Origin: Marchantia polymorpha subsp. ruderalis
Taxonomy: Eukaryota > Streptophyta > Marchantiopsida > Marchantiales > Marchantiaceae
Assembly: GCA_037833965.1 (NCBI GenBank)
Contig: AP031352.1
Span: forward strand, 27,158,501-27,222,500
Length of the DNA stretch: 64,000 bases
Reading direction: 5' to 3'
Shown: positions 23,647 to 35,409 of the stretch, one piece after another
Layout: every line of letters starts with the position of its first letter
How positions within the stretch are numbered: position 1 is the stretch's first letter
Program-made: the position numbers and the translations under genes
Notes under the pieces: model-generated
What the model was told of the DNA's origin: nothing
Database searches by the model: none
The model's input: the letters and a program-made list of their open reading frames with translations, nothing else

Positions 23647-26600
23647 TTGACATGATTGAGAGTCTTACAAAATCATTCTTTATCAAGCAGCAGATTTGCT
23701 CTGTATTTGAATGTTGGTGTGCACAACATCGAAAGTAGACCTGCCTATCGGAAGCGACCCTTCAGTTCCTCCTACCTGGGAATATCGTCATACAGCGCAC
23801 ATTTGTCGAAAAGTGGGAAGTGCAGACAAAAGCAAGGTTTATCGTGTTATGGACCTACGACCATCAGAAGCGTGGACCATGCATAAGAACGTTTTAGGCA
23901 GGAGTATACTTGATTTTTTCAGGGACACAGCGAGAAAGACTTGCACAGACCATGTACCACACATCATCCTTTTTTTTGTTTTTTTTCTTTGTTTCTGAGA
24001 GAGGAGTGTCCGTACCAAAGGAAAAAGAGATTAGACCAGCCGATTGTTCGTCCCTTCCCAGTAGTGCGTGGATGGAGCAGTGTGTGACTTGTGACTATGA
24101 AAAATGTCATATCGAAGTCCAAAGTAAAAACTAAGCTTGCTGTCATGTATATATAAATTTATGCAAAACTTCTACGCTCTCAAGTCCACTGAAACTGTCG
24201 CTCTTCCAAATGTGCGTCCGTGTTCTCAGACATGTTTCTCCCTCCCCCTACATCTTTTCTCAGTCTCTGCCAATCTCTGTTCCGTTGTTTGCCATTGCCG
24301 TCACTTGCGAGTATACGTATGTGACTTAGACGAATGCCAGCACTTCCTGCAGATTGAATGTCCATGAATCCGTGGAGTTCGTGGGACAAATGGACCTGTC
24401 CAGGGCTCCTCACGAATCGACATGGTTAGTCGGGGCCACTGCGCCACAGCCCCACCCTCATGTACAATTTTCAATAAATAACCTACGACGTCTGCCTGCC
24501 TTAGTTGAGTGGGAGTTGGTTTCCTTGTCTTAATTGTACCATGTGTATGGTCAAGCGAACCTATATCTCCTGTCAACTACCGAACTGTGCAGGATAGAAC
24601 GAATCTTAGGGGTCTGACAGGGCTATGGTGCTACATCAGAGGGTGTTCATCTACAGTATTCGGGGAAGTATTCAGAGGTACAATGGCAGCTTGACACTGC
24701 TGCCAGCAACATTGTCAGTCGGGTCTGCTATCACTGTCTGGACTCTGAAGCGCATGAATGGACTCTGATTGACAAAGCAAATCTGAGCATGGGACCCAAC
24801 TTGCGGTAGCTCTGGACCGTGGAATGGTCGTCACACTCTGATTCGTCCTCCTCGGCCGTTCTTACTCTCCCTCCCTCCCACTCTAGCCTTTCAAAATCTT
24901 CAGGAGATGGAAGGGACTTGACTCTACCGAAATAATGTTTGTAGTAGCCATTAGTAGCCATAAATAAAAACTTGTTTGCTGACACTTTGTTGTCAGTAAT
25001 GAAGTCTCGGATATGTGGTCAAGTCCCTCAATGGATAAATCTTCAACCCCCTACAATCCCTTGAGTTAACACGGACCCTTAGCAGCTTTATAGTGACATA
25101 CAAGTGGACTCATCTGCAACAAAGCAGAAGACAAACCTCCTGTCGGCTCTCCAGAACCTCCACAGAACTTCCACACATCAGGTGCTGCACAGGTGGGTGA
25201 CTGGTACGACTGATTAGAAGCACTTAAGCCATCAACTCGTCGATCCGAACTAAAGGTGATGCTATCACTTTTACCTGTCCGTCATCCGATTGTAGGCATT
25301 GCACAGATACAGCCACAGGTGGAGCGGATGGGGTGTTGAACAGCGAACCGAGTTGCAGAGATGCACATTGTCATGATACATAGATCTGAAAAGCTAGGGC
25401 TTCACCACCGTTGCTTCTGAACACTACCATCAACACAGCGCCGCAGTTCTCCGATATTTAGTAGATGGTTTACTTTAAGAATCTGAAGAAGCAGGGATGG
25501 GCCTCACACATGTCCAGAGGCCTTACTTTCTCATCAAGAAGGCCAGAGTTCAAGAACGCATCGTATTAGGGCTTCACAAAAGTCTCAATCGCCTCACTTG
25601 TGATTCTATTGGGACAGCAGCTCACTCTTGACAGTGGGAGAAGCACCCTGTGTTCCTCTCGTGGTCAGGATCAAGTCAGAACTCACCCATCCTTATTCGG
25701 TAGCGAAAGAGATCAGTGGATGTTGGAGCGCTGCGAAAGATCGTTCATTATTCTGAAAAGATGAGTCTATGTCACAGACTGTCTACATCCTTCTCTGAGA
25801 CAAAATCGGGATTTTTTTGGGGAGAGATGGCAGAAAGAATTTGCCAGCAGAAAGGTTCTTACTACATCCAGAAACTAAAACTGAATAGTGGATGCGAAAG
25901 ATGCTAGATATGGCTGCAAACGAGATATTATCCGTCTCCTTGGACCGGTCTTGATCTCACATGAAAAGCTGTGGCATTGCACGTACAACAAAAGTCTCTC
26001 TTGCCTTTTCAGGCACTTAACTCCCTCGATCCATCCACTCTTGCAACAGATTAGCCAATCCGCCGACCTGATGGAAGTGCTATGAGGCGTCCTCTTGTTA
26101 GGGTCGTTACTCCTTTGCCATATCATAGGTACCTTCATTGATGCAGATTGGACCTGAATCAGATTTCCAGAATATCATCAGGTCATGCGCACAGACTTTG
26201 ATATGCTCTTGTTATCCCTCTTAAGGAAAAATTCGACACCTCGTAGACCCTGCCAAACCTAGCGGGGCTGCTACTTTAGCTCTTCACGGGAGAAACAGAG
26301 AGAAAATGGGAGTGGTTCACTTCAACTGTAACTATGTATGTAGTCGAGGGCTTCAAGGCCAACTCCTTCATGCAATGTTGAAAGAGCATAGAGAGTTGAT
26401 ATGTAGTGGAGGATCATTGAGTGAATCTGTCGTAAGAATCAGATAACATGATTACATTACAGGGAAGCATGTCACGATTCATGGCCTGCAATCATTGGTA
26501 TGTAGTGAATGTGCCACACTGCCACCTCGAAGTTGTATGGAGCCTCGACTTTGTTTGTTGGTAAGGCGAAAGTGATTCTCTGCAGTCGTTTGATTGGAAC

Positions 26601-27990
26601 CTAGACTTGGTTGGGAGGGCAACAGTGATTCTCTGCAGATATTTGATGGCAAGCTTTCCGGTCAATGATCGATCTGGATGGTTGAAATGTGCTGAGTATG
26701 GCCGAATGACCTCTCACGAATTCTATGCCATAAAGTCCCTCTGCATATTTTGCGGGGCTTCCGATTTATCAATAATTAGGTTGGGGGGAAAAAATGGCTA
26801 TCGATGGACTGCATCGTATATGCAACAATGCCTCAACTAAATCCAGGAGAAACCAACAAAACTAACAGCACGCCTGCCTGCAAAGTAACAATCTTCAGAG
26901 AAGCTAAAAATTTGACCGGATCAAGAGGAAAATTCGTTCCAAACAGTGGAGAAACCAGAGGGTGCATTGCTGCCAGCGTAGGTTTAAATTCCTTTGTCTT
27001 CTTAGAACACAACAAGCGAGTCATAAAAACAGGACACTGTTCGGCATGTTGGCATATTGGGCTCAATAGTCATCGCACTCCTATAACTACTTACAACGCA
27101 ACAAAGTCGTTAATGAAATTGACTGTTAGTGAGCATATCGGTACTACAACGCCACTACATCGATGTTCTTAATATTTGAGGCCAAGACGTCTGGATGTAA
27201 AATTCAGAAGTGTTTTTGGGATCATCAAAACGTTCATCATCGCTCGAGCCCACTTGGTTGTCGGTTTAGGCTTATGACACACTCCTTCAACTAGCACCTC
27301 ACTTTGGGGTCTTTAATAAGTCCACTTGGTCTCCCACCAATCGAGTCAACTACAATGCTTCGCTTTACATGATGCGAGATAAGCCGCTCGAAATTGGAGG
27401 TCGATAACTATCGGTAACTGACTGCTACTCACACATGCATATTACTTCCATCTCGACTGGAAATTGGAATATCGGTGGTTTCAACAGTGCACCGATAATC
27501 ATTGCTTGTGGTGGATCTCGACCTCGCGCCCTCCATGCGTCGGTTAGGCAGCCAGTTACCTGCGAAAGGTCCTGTTGAGCGCAAGATCAGAACAAGAATG
27601 ATGCTCAGGAAACATGCAAAGCGAGATCTTATCCAGGTGGTCAAGAATTGAAAAATGAAAGAGGGATTACGGAGGGTGATGCATCGAGGATCCAATGAGC
27701 TCCGAGGGATGTAGCAGCGGGAGGAGTGGGGGGAGTAGTGGAAGCAGCGAAAGGTATTGATATGGTTCCATGCCCCGTTACTGTGTCTCAATTATTGAGC
27801 GTGCAAAGATGATGAGAATGATTTAAGCGAGCTCAGCCTGGCGTCATTGGCAGTCAGTCAATCTGGAACATGTATGCAACATAGAAAAATATTAAGAGTT
27901 GACAAGCTTGCACCCTCAGAGCTCGTCCAGAGTTTTTAAGTATAGCACATAAAGTGCAGCTGCTGCTTATCTTTTGAGCTTTGCTCATCA
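23647..27990. other. 3' flank of C2 gene and intergenic DNA
   Basis: The region after the TAG at 23644-23646 is of balanced composition. AATAAA-type motifs near 24473 could serve polyadenylation but are not diagnostic. Short ORFs (the longest 122 codons at 26804-27172) carry no recognisable domain. Apart from the degenerate duplication at 26543-26652, I see nothing I can name. Confidence 0.4.
26543..26652. repeat. Degenerate tandem duplication, unit ~55 bp
   Basis: Copies at about 26543-26599 and 26600-26652 share the same order of blocks, including an identical 15-base core around AGTGATTCTCTGCAG, with small indels and substitutions elsewhere. It is an old local duplication in non-coding DNA. 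Confidence 0.6.
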
Positions 27991-28034
27991 CTGACACGTC
28001 CAGACCGCTCGCTTTCCAAATCTAACTATCCATA

Positions 28035-28076
28035 TCTCTCTTTCTCTCTCCCTCTCCTCTCTCTCTCTCTCTCTCC
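28035..28076. repeat. CT microsatellite
   Basis: A pyrimidine run of mostly CT dinucleotides that continues into wider pyrimidine-rich sequence up to about 28130. No gene start follows that I can support. Confidence 0.75.
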
Positions 28077-28260
28077 TTCCTTCGATTCGCTTCGCTTCTC
28101 TTCTCATCATCTCACCCCTTCCCCCCCTCGCACCCATCTCAGCTCATCTCAGCTCATCCCATCAGCTCCCCGACCACGACTCACTCACTTGTACTAATTA
28201 CCAGAAGGCCCCACGAACGAACAGGTCCAAGGCGCTCGCAGCACTGTAGTACCAGAATTT

Positions 28261-28320
28261 GTTTGCACACACACAGTGCAAACAAAATCTGTTTGCACAC
28301 ACACAGTGCGAACAAGATCT
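28261..28320. repeat. Two tandem 30-bp units, each an internal hairpin
   Basis: Unit 28261-28290 and unit 28291-28320 are direct copies differing at two positions. Each unit contains an inverted repeat: GTTTGCAC (28261-28268 and 28291-28298), a 7-base ACACACA loop, and GTGCAAAC (28276-28283) or GTGCGAAC (28306-28313). The first stem is perfect; the second has one change, which would read as a G-U pair in RNA from this strand. The two differences therefore leave the second stem still able to pair as RNA. It is followed by GT- and G-rich sequence (28334-28385). Confidence 0.85.
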
Positions 28321-28497
28321 GCCATGCCTACTGACTGTGTGTGTGGGTGCGAGAGTGAGTGAGGGGGGGGATGGGGGGAGAGTGTGTCAGAGAGTCAGAG
28401 GGTTGGTCAGAGCGCCAGTGAGACAGTCGACTCAGTTCGCAGTATGAGAGGCTGAACCTGGAGCCCTGGCCGGGACAAGCTTACCTGGGTACAGTTA

Positions 28498-28531
28498 CTA
28501 CAGTAACCGGGGGCCGCCGTAATTACTGTAG
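28498..28531. repeat. 9-bp inverted repeat around a GC-rich loop
   Basis: CTACAGTAA at 28498-28506 is reverse-complemented exactly at 28523-28531 with a 16-base GC-rich spacer. It lies 180 bases beyond the tandem hairpins. Confidence 0.65.
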
Positions 28532-29044
28532 GTTAGCATGGCAGGCGACAAAGTTAGTCTCGCTGCTATAGATAGAGTGGCGATGGGCATGGGGCCATGG
28601 CCAGACAGGAGCATGTACAGACCTCGTACGAGAACAAGGAATTAGGTGACGTCCGAGACCGGTTTTGCCGAGGGTTGACCGATTGACCCGATGGCGGGCA
28701 TGGTGATGCATCGGAGGTCCAGCAGATTACAGGGAGCGACCAATGGGCGCGCGCCAAGGCTCGTCCTGTAGGCGGGCATGTATGAATAGGAGCGGCAGCT
28801 CCTGCAGCGGGGGTAGAAGTAGTTCCGGCCGGTTTCCCGGTTCTACGGCTGACATGCGGGGTAACCGTATTGTTGGAGTTCTTGTACGCTAGTGGCGTGA
28901 TTTCGAAGGGTTCCATGCCTCTTTAATGCCCGAGGTTCAAAGCGCTTCCACGATCTCGTTGTCTCCACTGTCCCAGAATCCACAACAACGGCCATAGATA
29001 GCCATTCTGCATCTTCATGTCCACGATACACATACTGACAATAA

Positions 29045-29209
29045 TAACGATACTCCTCCCCCTCCCCCCTCTCCCCCCTCTCCCTCCCCCCCTCGCCCGA
29101 GTCCCAACTCTCTCTCTCTCTCTCTCTACCTCTCCCCGGCCTCCTCCCCCCGAGTCCCTCCCTCCCCTCCCCTCCCTCCATGCCTGCCTGCCTGCCTGCC
29201 TGCCTGCCT
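29045..29209. repeat. Pyrimidine tract ending in a TGCC tetranucleotide microsatellite
   Basis: Runs of CCCT and CTCT (29045-29180) are followed by seven TGCC units (29181-29208). Similar TGCC/GGCA tetranucleotide runs recur at about 17909-17930, 32207-32235 and 34897-34916. Confidence 0.75.
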
Positions 29210-30025
29210 ATGGCTGCGACTTTACGTTAAAACTACAACTACTTAATGTTCTGACTCATCATCAGTAGCACCACACATATCTCTCCATGCATCGCCATTG
29301 CACATGATGTCCCGTTCTGGCCACTAAGCCTGCGTGTCTCATTGTCTCATCTAAAATCCCGATGTGGACGTGACTTTGTAGAATCAATACAGGATCTCTC
29401 GATTCTCGATGCGTAATTTCTTTTGTTCGTGATATATGAATCGGTGGCTCAGAATCATAGGGGAATATGGGTTTCTCAAAACGAGACATATTAATAGGTA
29501 GTCCGCCGTAGTTCTTTTACGTTGGCAAGTGATTTTTAAAGTACAGTCACGTATTGGTTTTTTTTCGTCTATATTTTACAAACCTTTTGAGCTTGGGGCG
29601 AACCATGTAGAACCAATCTGAAGATCATAATATTCACAACATCTGTGCTCTTTGTCAGTTAATTGTTCCGACTTCTGATATGCCCGAGTGCTGAAACTAA
29701 CTCATGAAGTCTTCATTGCCATACAATTTTCACAGTGATATGAGTTGAAAAAATATTTTTTTCAGAATTTTCTTTGATCAGCAATTTTGGAAATATTAAA
29801 ATTACCAGTATCTGAGGCTTGTTTTATTGAAAATAAAATATCAAATGATTCAACATATTCTTTATCATTTCGAAAGAAGTGCTGTAGAGTTTGATTGTGC
29901 TCAAATTTCTTTTCAAAGTCATAAAGTGCAAAGGTGCTTTCATGTAAAGTTGTGATGATTTTCGAATGTCACCTTCATACATGATACATCGTGAATATAG
30001 TTCGTGATTATTATGACATCACAGT

Positions 30026-30082
30026 GACAGACGTACATTCTATTTGATATATATATACTTATATATATATATCACGTCTGTC
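30026..30082. repeat. Imperfect inverted repeat with GACAGACGT arms and TA core
   Basis: GACAGACGT at 30026-30034 is matched in reverse complement at 30074-30082, and the inner GA(TA)n at 30046-30057 pairs with the TA run at about 30059-30073. The left arm carries an extra 11 bases between its two parts, which would bulge. The non-AT outer arms make this more than a TA microsatellite; a small decayed foldback or MITE is possible. Confidence 0.65.
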
Positions 30083-30089
30083 TATAGTA

Positions 30090-33000
30090 TTGCTTCCGCT
30101 TCCCCTTGACCGTATGGACGACAGATTTGACCAGTGATGCTTCGGCTTGGTGAACTGGCACGGTCTCTTGTCGTGTGACACCTCATCATTTGGTGATTTT
30201 GTCGGAGATACAACCATGGTTGATGTTAGTCAATGGTCAATGCCATATCATCTTATTTCATCCTCTGCCATGTCATGTCTGGACTCAGAGACAAGTTACG
30301 GTGAATGTAAAAGCTCTGCGTCACGAGCCTTGAGAGAAATTAGTCTTTCCTACAATCATCTGAGCCGTCGTACCACATGACGCGAATTCTCTGCTCTCGG
30401 GGCGACCCCTTTTACCACATAGACCCAAGTTCTACCACTCCGTTCCCATCCCAACCACATGTACAGTCTCGTACGTCTATTGCCCAGCAGCACCGGCTGA
30501 CCACCGTGCAATATATTATCAACGACTCCGGCTACCAGCTTACGGCGATCCCAACTACTCTCCACACTTTACTCCATCTCGCATACGCCTCACCATTCCA
30601 CCTCGTGTTCCTTGTACATACCTCAGTCCAATCTCTTGTGGCAGGCCCACCCGTATGTCTGTCTACTCGAGCCTTCCTCTGTAACTTCTGCACGTATGCT
30701 ATTGGGAATCAAGGGCGAGTTAATGTCGGCTGAGGACATGTGTACATATCTCTTATATATGTAAACATTAATCCGTGGATCTACATTCGCATTCTCCAAG
30801 TAGTAGATCCCTGGAGAAAAGCTTCAATGGTGCATGTAGGTGAAAAAGTTGGGCAGCCTAGTGTTTTTTTGGACTTCTGCGTTCTTTTCAATTGCAAGAG
30901 TTAAGTAAGAAGATAGAACTCATATAAAAAAGGTTGAACCTTGAGATCGTGTTAAAATATAAGTATACCATAAATTTAGTCTGTAAGACTTCAATGTATA
31001 TACAGCTCCACAATGCATATGATGTAAAAAACTTCACACCATTGTCTGAACAGGGCCAGACATATATATAGAGAGGACTAATGGGCCTGTTCATGGGCCT
31101 TTCCATCCCTCATTCTCTTCACATTCCTAAGTGCTCGACGATCAGATTGGAAAGAAACGTTAACAGTTAACTAGAAGTGGGATTCCATTCCTCTCCAGCC
31201 AAGTATTGATTCTCATGGATTCTCAGTAGTCTACAAATGCCTTTGGGTGTAGATAAATCCTTTTGGTCCGGTCACAAGTCTCATGAAACCTCATGAGAAT
31301 GGAATGCATGACCAGGACATCGTCGAGCCAAGTAAAGACACAAGCACATATCAGAAGAACGTGATGACCTGGAACAAAAATAATCCCTAAAATATAAAAT
31401 CCCTCATGTCTCACACAGTATCATAGTCGATGTGAAGCAAGACCCACATGCGATTTGTGAAGTGTACATTCGCTAGTTGCTATTTGTAATTAGGTGCACT
31501 GCAATGGCTGTGGCTCTGAGCAGGTCATGCACTTGACATTTCTCCACATCCGACTGTACTACTAAAACACTTTAAATACTACTAGTCCTTCAGACAAGGG
31601 TAGAAACTGTACTAAACTAGCTGTTCACTTCATCTTCAACAGCCATACGACAGTTCCCATGACCTTGCTCTCTGTCAGCTATTTTGTTCACCATACGGAT
31701 GATGGTGTGTAGTTTGAGCGGGGTGAGTAAGATAACAATCGAGATCGGTACTTTGTGTTGCGCCACATTTTCCGATATTTCCACCTTGTGCGACTTGAAC
31801 TCTCAACAAATGAATAAAATAAAGCAACAGAGTAAAAATCTTCGGAAATGCTATGCTAGACTTTGCTCTGGCAGTGCGTAACTTACAAGCAAATGGAGCC
31901 CTTTGTGCAGCCACAGGGCGAATAGTACGGTTGAAAGGGGGGCCAGAACTATACCCAATGAAAGTACGTTGTTACTACGTATTACGATACCACCACCCGA
32001 CCCGCGAACCGGATAATCAGTACGGTTATACGGTGTCGGGTGCCGGTCGAAGGTTTGCAATCTTTGATCCCAAGCCTCACGACGCTCGTTCGATCTGCGA
32101 TCCAGTAACATTCTTGCGAGTTGCTGGTCCCGAATACTCCATGTTCGATACTGCGTAGGCACATTTACACTAGACTGCCCACCGTCTCCAGTTTGTCTGT
32201 CTGCGCGCCTGCCTGCCTGCCTTGCTTGCTTGCTTACGCTCAACACGCCACTGCAGGTTGTGTTGATAACTACATGATCAGAAACAGTATACTCAAGGTT
32301 TACAGTACTTTCCTGTGGGCAAAGTATAATTTGTTCTCACGAGAGAGAGAGAGTATGAGACCTTCGGAATTTCTCGAGAGCAATGAATAAGTCCCGATTG
32401 TCGGACTGACTCCACTGTTCATGATCGCATCGCAGTGTGTCTCAGAAAGGCTCAGATTCAAACCTCTGAGGTTGACCAGCTCGAACCTATGGAAAACATG
32501 GAATTCGAGTGGAGGAGGACGAGGGCCGATCCAGGAGTATTTAAGAATGTAAGCCCCAACCCAGTGGACCCAATGGGTCTGAACCTGATCAACCTTCAAC
32601 GCTTCCGAGCAATATGAACTCACATTCAGCCCTTCAACTTTCTCGCTGACCGAATTCGGGAATCGAGATCAAGGCTCGAAACCGTGTGTACGAGTGTGCC
32701 CAACTCGTGCGTCGAGTTAAGGTCTGGGATTCGAATATAACTTCCACGATACCTGATATGCTCGGTCGTACGACTGCATCTGGGCGCGATGTCCGTGTAC
32801 AAGCACGTAGCATTGACGACGTGACAGGCACCATTCAGAGGGCGGAAGCCAGCCTCTGGACGAGGTGCATGTCGTGCTCGGTGGACGTGGTTGGTTGCCG
32901 GTCCAGGGACAGGGAAGTTACCACGGTCTCAATCAACCACGGGGCGGCGTCTGTGAAAAGACATGGCATGCCATTTGGAGCGTTGTTGTGCATACAATAA

Positions 33001-33775
33001 GTCAGAGCTTTTCAGCTCGGCAAGACCGTTAAACTGGAGAGGCTAGCGCGAGGCGAGAGATGTTGACCCGGCGCGAGCGAGCCTTATCGAGAGCACGCTG
33101 CCTGCGCCTCGTGCTCATGCTCGCGCTAATCGCCTCGCATGATCGGGGATCGTGTCTCTCGACTCGACACGGACAATTTGCCCAGCTCCGCATCGCCCGC
33201 ATCTCCTCCGGTCCCCCCCGAGGCTCGAGACCAGAAAGCGAGTGCGAGTGCTCTGCTGATGTCGACCTCCGTCTCGGACCTCGGCTTCGTGTAGATAAGA
33301 TGATGCTGATGATGCCGAGACAGGTTGGCATTCAAGGCACGCCCTCTCGACCTGGAGTCGAGCTGAAAACGTACTGCGTGTGGGCAGCTGGTGAGCAATA
33401 TATCAACGAAGCAAGCAAAGCAATATATCAAGGAAGAAAGGAAGATCATGCAACTGGCACCCGCAAATGCAGATTTTGTGTTCCCACAGCTTCAGAACCA
33501 TCACTTCATGCTCTCGATAACAATTCGCATCCGGCATCTCCGTCCAGAATCCGATCCGATTATATCCTATTTAATTATCACCTCATCCACCCCAATTCGT
33601 TCGAGATGTCTCGCATCAACTGCATCGAAACGATAGTATAATGTCCCGAGACTACGCGAGGCGAGGCGAGGGGAGGCCGGGCAGCAACTGGATTGGGCAC
33701 ATTATCCTTCGAGATGCGAGGCGGGGGAGCTCAGATCACTGACTCTGAGATAGAGAAGTGCCGTTGGGAGTAGTA
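30090..33775. other. Intergenic DNA, no supported gene
   Basis: The sequence is of balanced composition. The longest open frame, 33060-33641 on + (193 codons), begins with a hydrophobic stretch but overlaps a comparable minus frame and shows no domain; its CpG-rich composition explains the lack of stops. A TGCC/TTGC microsatellite lies at about 32207-32235. I see nothing that I can name. Confidence 0.4.
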
Positions 33776-33779
33776 TGCC

Positions 33780-34140
33780 GGCGCTCACGACGGTGACGGA
33801 GTACAGGCTGGGATGTACAGTGACCGGTACGGAGAGAGTCGGCGGGCGGGAGAAACCGGAACGCCGGGGCAAATATACTAGTTTTGCCGGTAGACGCCCC
33901 GCCTCGCAAAGCGTGCCGGGTATAGGGGGAATTTTGGGGCTGTCGGGCGGCTCTGACATCGGGCGCCGCGCCCTGGGGGGAGCGGGTCTGGCCGGGCGGG
34001 CGGGGCCGCGCGACCTTTTTAGACTACACACGGTCGTGTCAACAATTAGGGTTTACCTCCTCGGCCTCAACTCCGGTTAGCTGTACAGAGGTTCCTTTCC
34101 GAGCCATACGCGACGCCGACGTAGGCCGCCGGGAGTGTAT
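33780..34140. other. CpG-dense, GC-rich island
   Basis: GC content rises steeply, most strongly at about 33890-34015 with runs of GGGCGG and CCGGGC. The 101-codon ORF at 33775-34080 is Gly/Arg-rich and probably a by-product of composition. It could be a promoter island, but no downstream coding exon is recognisable until the dioxygenase at 35410, whose own TATA box lies at 34996. Confidence 0.45.
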
Positions 34141-34197
34141 GGGACCTGGTGTACGAAACCGTATTTTCCCTTACCCTGCCCTACCCTACCCTAACCC
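34046..34197. repeat. Telomere-like motifs: telo-box and CCCTA repeats
   Basis: TTAGGGTTTA at 34046-34055 matches the plant telo-box, and 34168-34197 reads as a degenerate run of CCCTA/CCCTAA units, the complement of TAGGG. The plant telomere unit is TTTAGGG, so the second run is only telomere-like. Telo-boxes are common in plant promoters of translation-related genes; a short interstitial telomeric tract is the other reading. Confidence 0.5.
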
Positions 34198-34792
34198 AAG
34201 ACTCGAACCGTCACGTGGATAAAAACTCTCCACTATGGATTTATCCTCGCAAAAGCGATTTACCGAGCTCACCTAACCGGACCTCAGGGTAAGGTCAAGT
34301 CCGGTCTGGCCTACACTATCTACAGCAAAATGTCCCACATTCCCAAGACTAGTCGAGTAGCTAATGAGAGTCTACCCACTAACACATGGGGGAGTTCGTC
34401 TAAACTAACGTGTAGACAAATGAGAGCAGAACTGTATCGAAATGGGCTCGTGGAAAATGTGTGAATAGAATAGTTTTGTCTCGCTTCGATATATAACAAA
34501 ACTCAGATGAGATGAGATGAGATTAGATGAGAGGGAAGGGAGACAGCCAGAGAAGTAAAATGGTGGATATTTTTGTTTAAGCATGGGCAGTGGCTGGCCT
34601 GGTCCACGTCACTCTCGCCCCCCAGACGAGCAATCGAGAGCGAGATCGAGAGCGAGAGGAGAGTGAGTCTGGGAATGTCACATAAGCAGAATGCGAGTCT
34701 GAGTTGTGTTGGGGGGGAGGGGGAAGGAAGGTAGTTACGACGCCCCCTCCGGTTTTGTCGCGATCCGCGCAGTCGCGACCTGGTGCGTTTTG

Positions 34793-34916
34793 GCAGGCGG
34801 GGGGTGGGGGGAGGAGAGGGGAGGGGAGGGACGGAGGGATGGGGGGGACGGGGCTCCGTTGCTGGGACAAACCTGGGCGAGGGGGAAGGATAGCGGCAGG
34901 CAGGCAGGCAGGCAGA
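34793..34916 (+). repeat. G-rich quadruplex-prone tract upstream of the dioxygenase
   Basis: From 34793 to 34853 the + strand has many closely spaced runs of three to seven G, more than enough for four-tract quadruplexes. A GGCA tetranucleotide run follows at 34897-34916. It lies 140-200 bases before the TATA box at 34996. A short perfect inverted repeat, GTCGCGA (34757-34763) with TCGCGAC (34773-34779), sits just upstream. Confidence 0.7.
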
Positions 34917-34995
34917 ATCCATCCATCCGGTGCGGCCAGCCTTAAAAGCACGCAGGGCGAGCAGTTTTGTCGCCCTTGGCTACACTCGATGTGCT

Positions 34996-35003
34996 TATAA
35001 AAG
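34996..35003 (+). promoter_or_regulatory. TATA box of the dioxygenase gene
   Basis: A canonical TATAAAAG lies 414 bases before the inferred ATG. Transcription starting about 30 bases downstream would give a leader of about 380 nt, rich in CT (35085-35145). The motif, its position and the CT-rich start region fit a plant TATA/Y-patch core promoter. Confidence 0.6.
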
Positions 35004-35084
35004 ACCATTCTCGCCACGCTTCCACACTCGCAACTTTCTCGTCGCCCCACTTCCACTCCACTGCTCACCGTCGCCCACGCCCCT

Positions 35085-35145
35085 GCCTCTCTCTCTCCCA
35101 CTCTTATCTCGCATCTCTCTCTATCTCTCTCTCTCCCTTAAACGA
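35085..35145 (+). repeat. CT-rich tract in the dioxygenase leader
   Basis: Repeated CT dinucleotides interrupted by CCCA and TATCTCGCA stand between the TATA box and the ATG. Such Y-patch-like tracts are frequent near plant transcription starts; here it may lie within the transcribed leader. Confidence 0.6.
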
Positions 35146-35409
35146 GCTCCGGTCCCGTCCCTCGCAAGCTCGTCTCGTCTCGTGCCCAGATTTGCTCTCT
35201 GGAGTACAGCTCTCAGAGACTGCTCCAGCTGACTCACTCGTCGATCAGAATTGCGGTACCTCGACCTCACCTGCGCTCAATCTGTTGCTGTCAATCGGGC
35301 CCTGTGTCTGTGTTGGCGTGGGTGCAGCAGCGGGCTGGCAAGAATTGCAAGAATTTATTCGGAGCCAGTTTGACGACCCACATTCTTTCCCGGACAAAAA
35401 GCCGTGAAC

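Noticed and set aside
33060-33641. 193-codon + strand ORF with a hydrophobic N-terminus
   Set aside because: The N-terminal stretch resembles a signal peptide only loosely; the opposite strand is equally open, and the CpG-rich composition explains the open frames.
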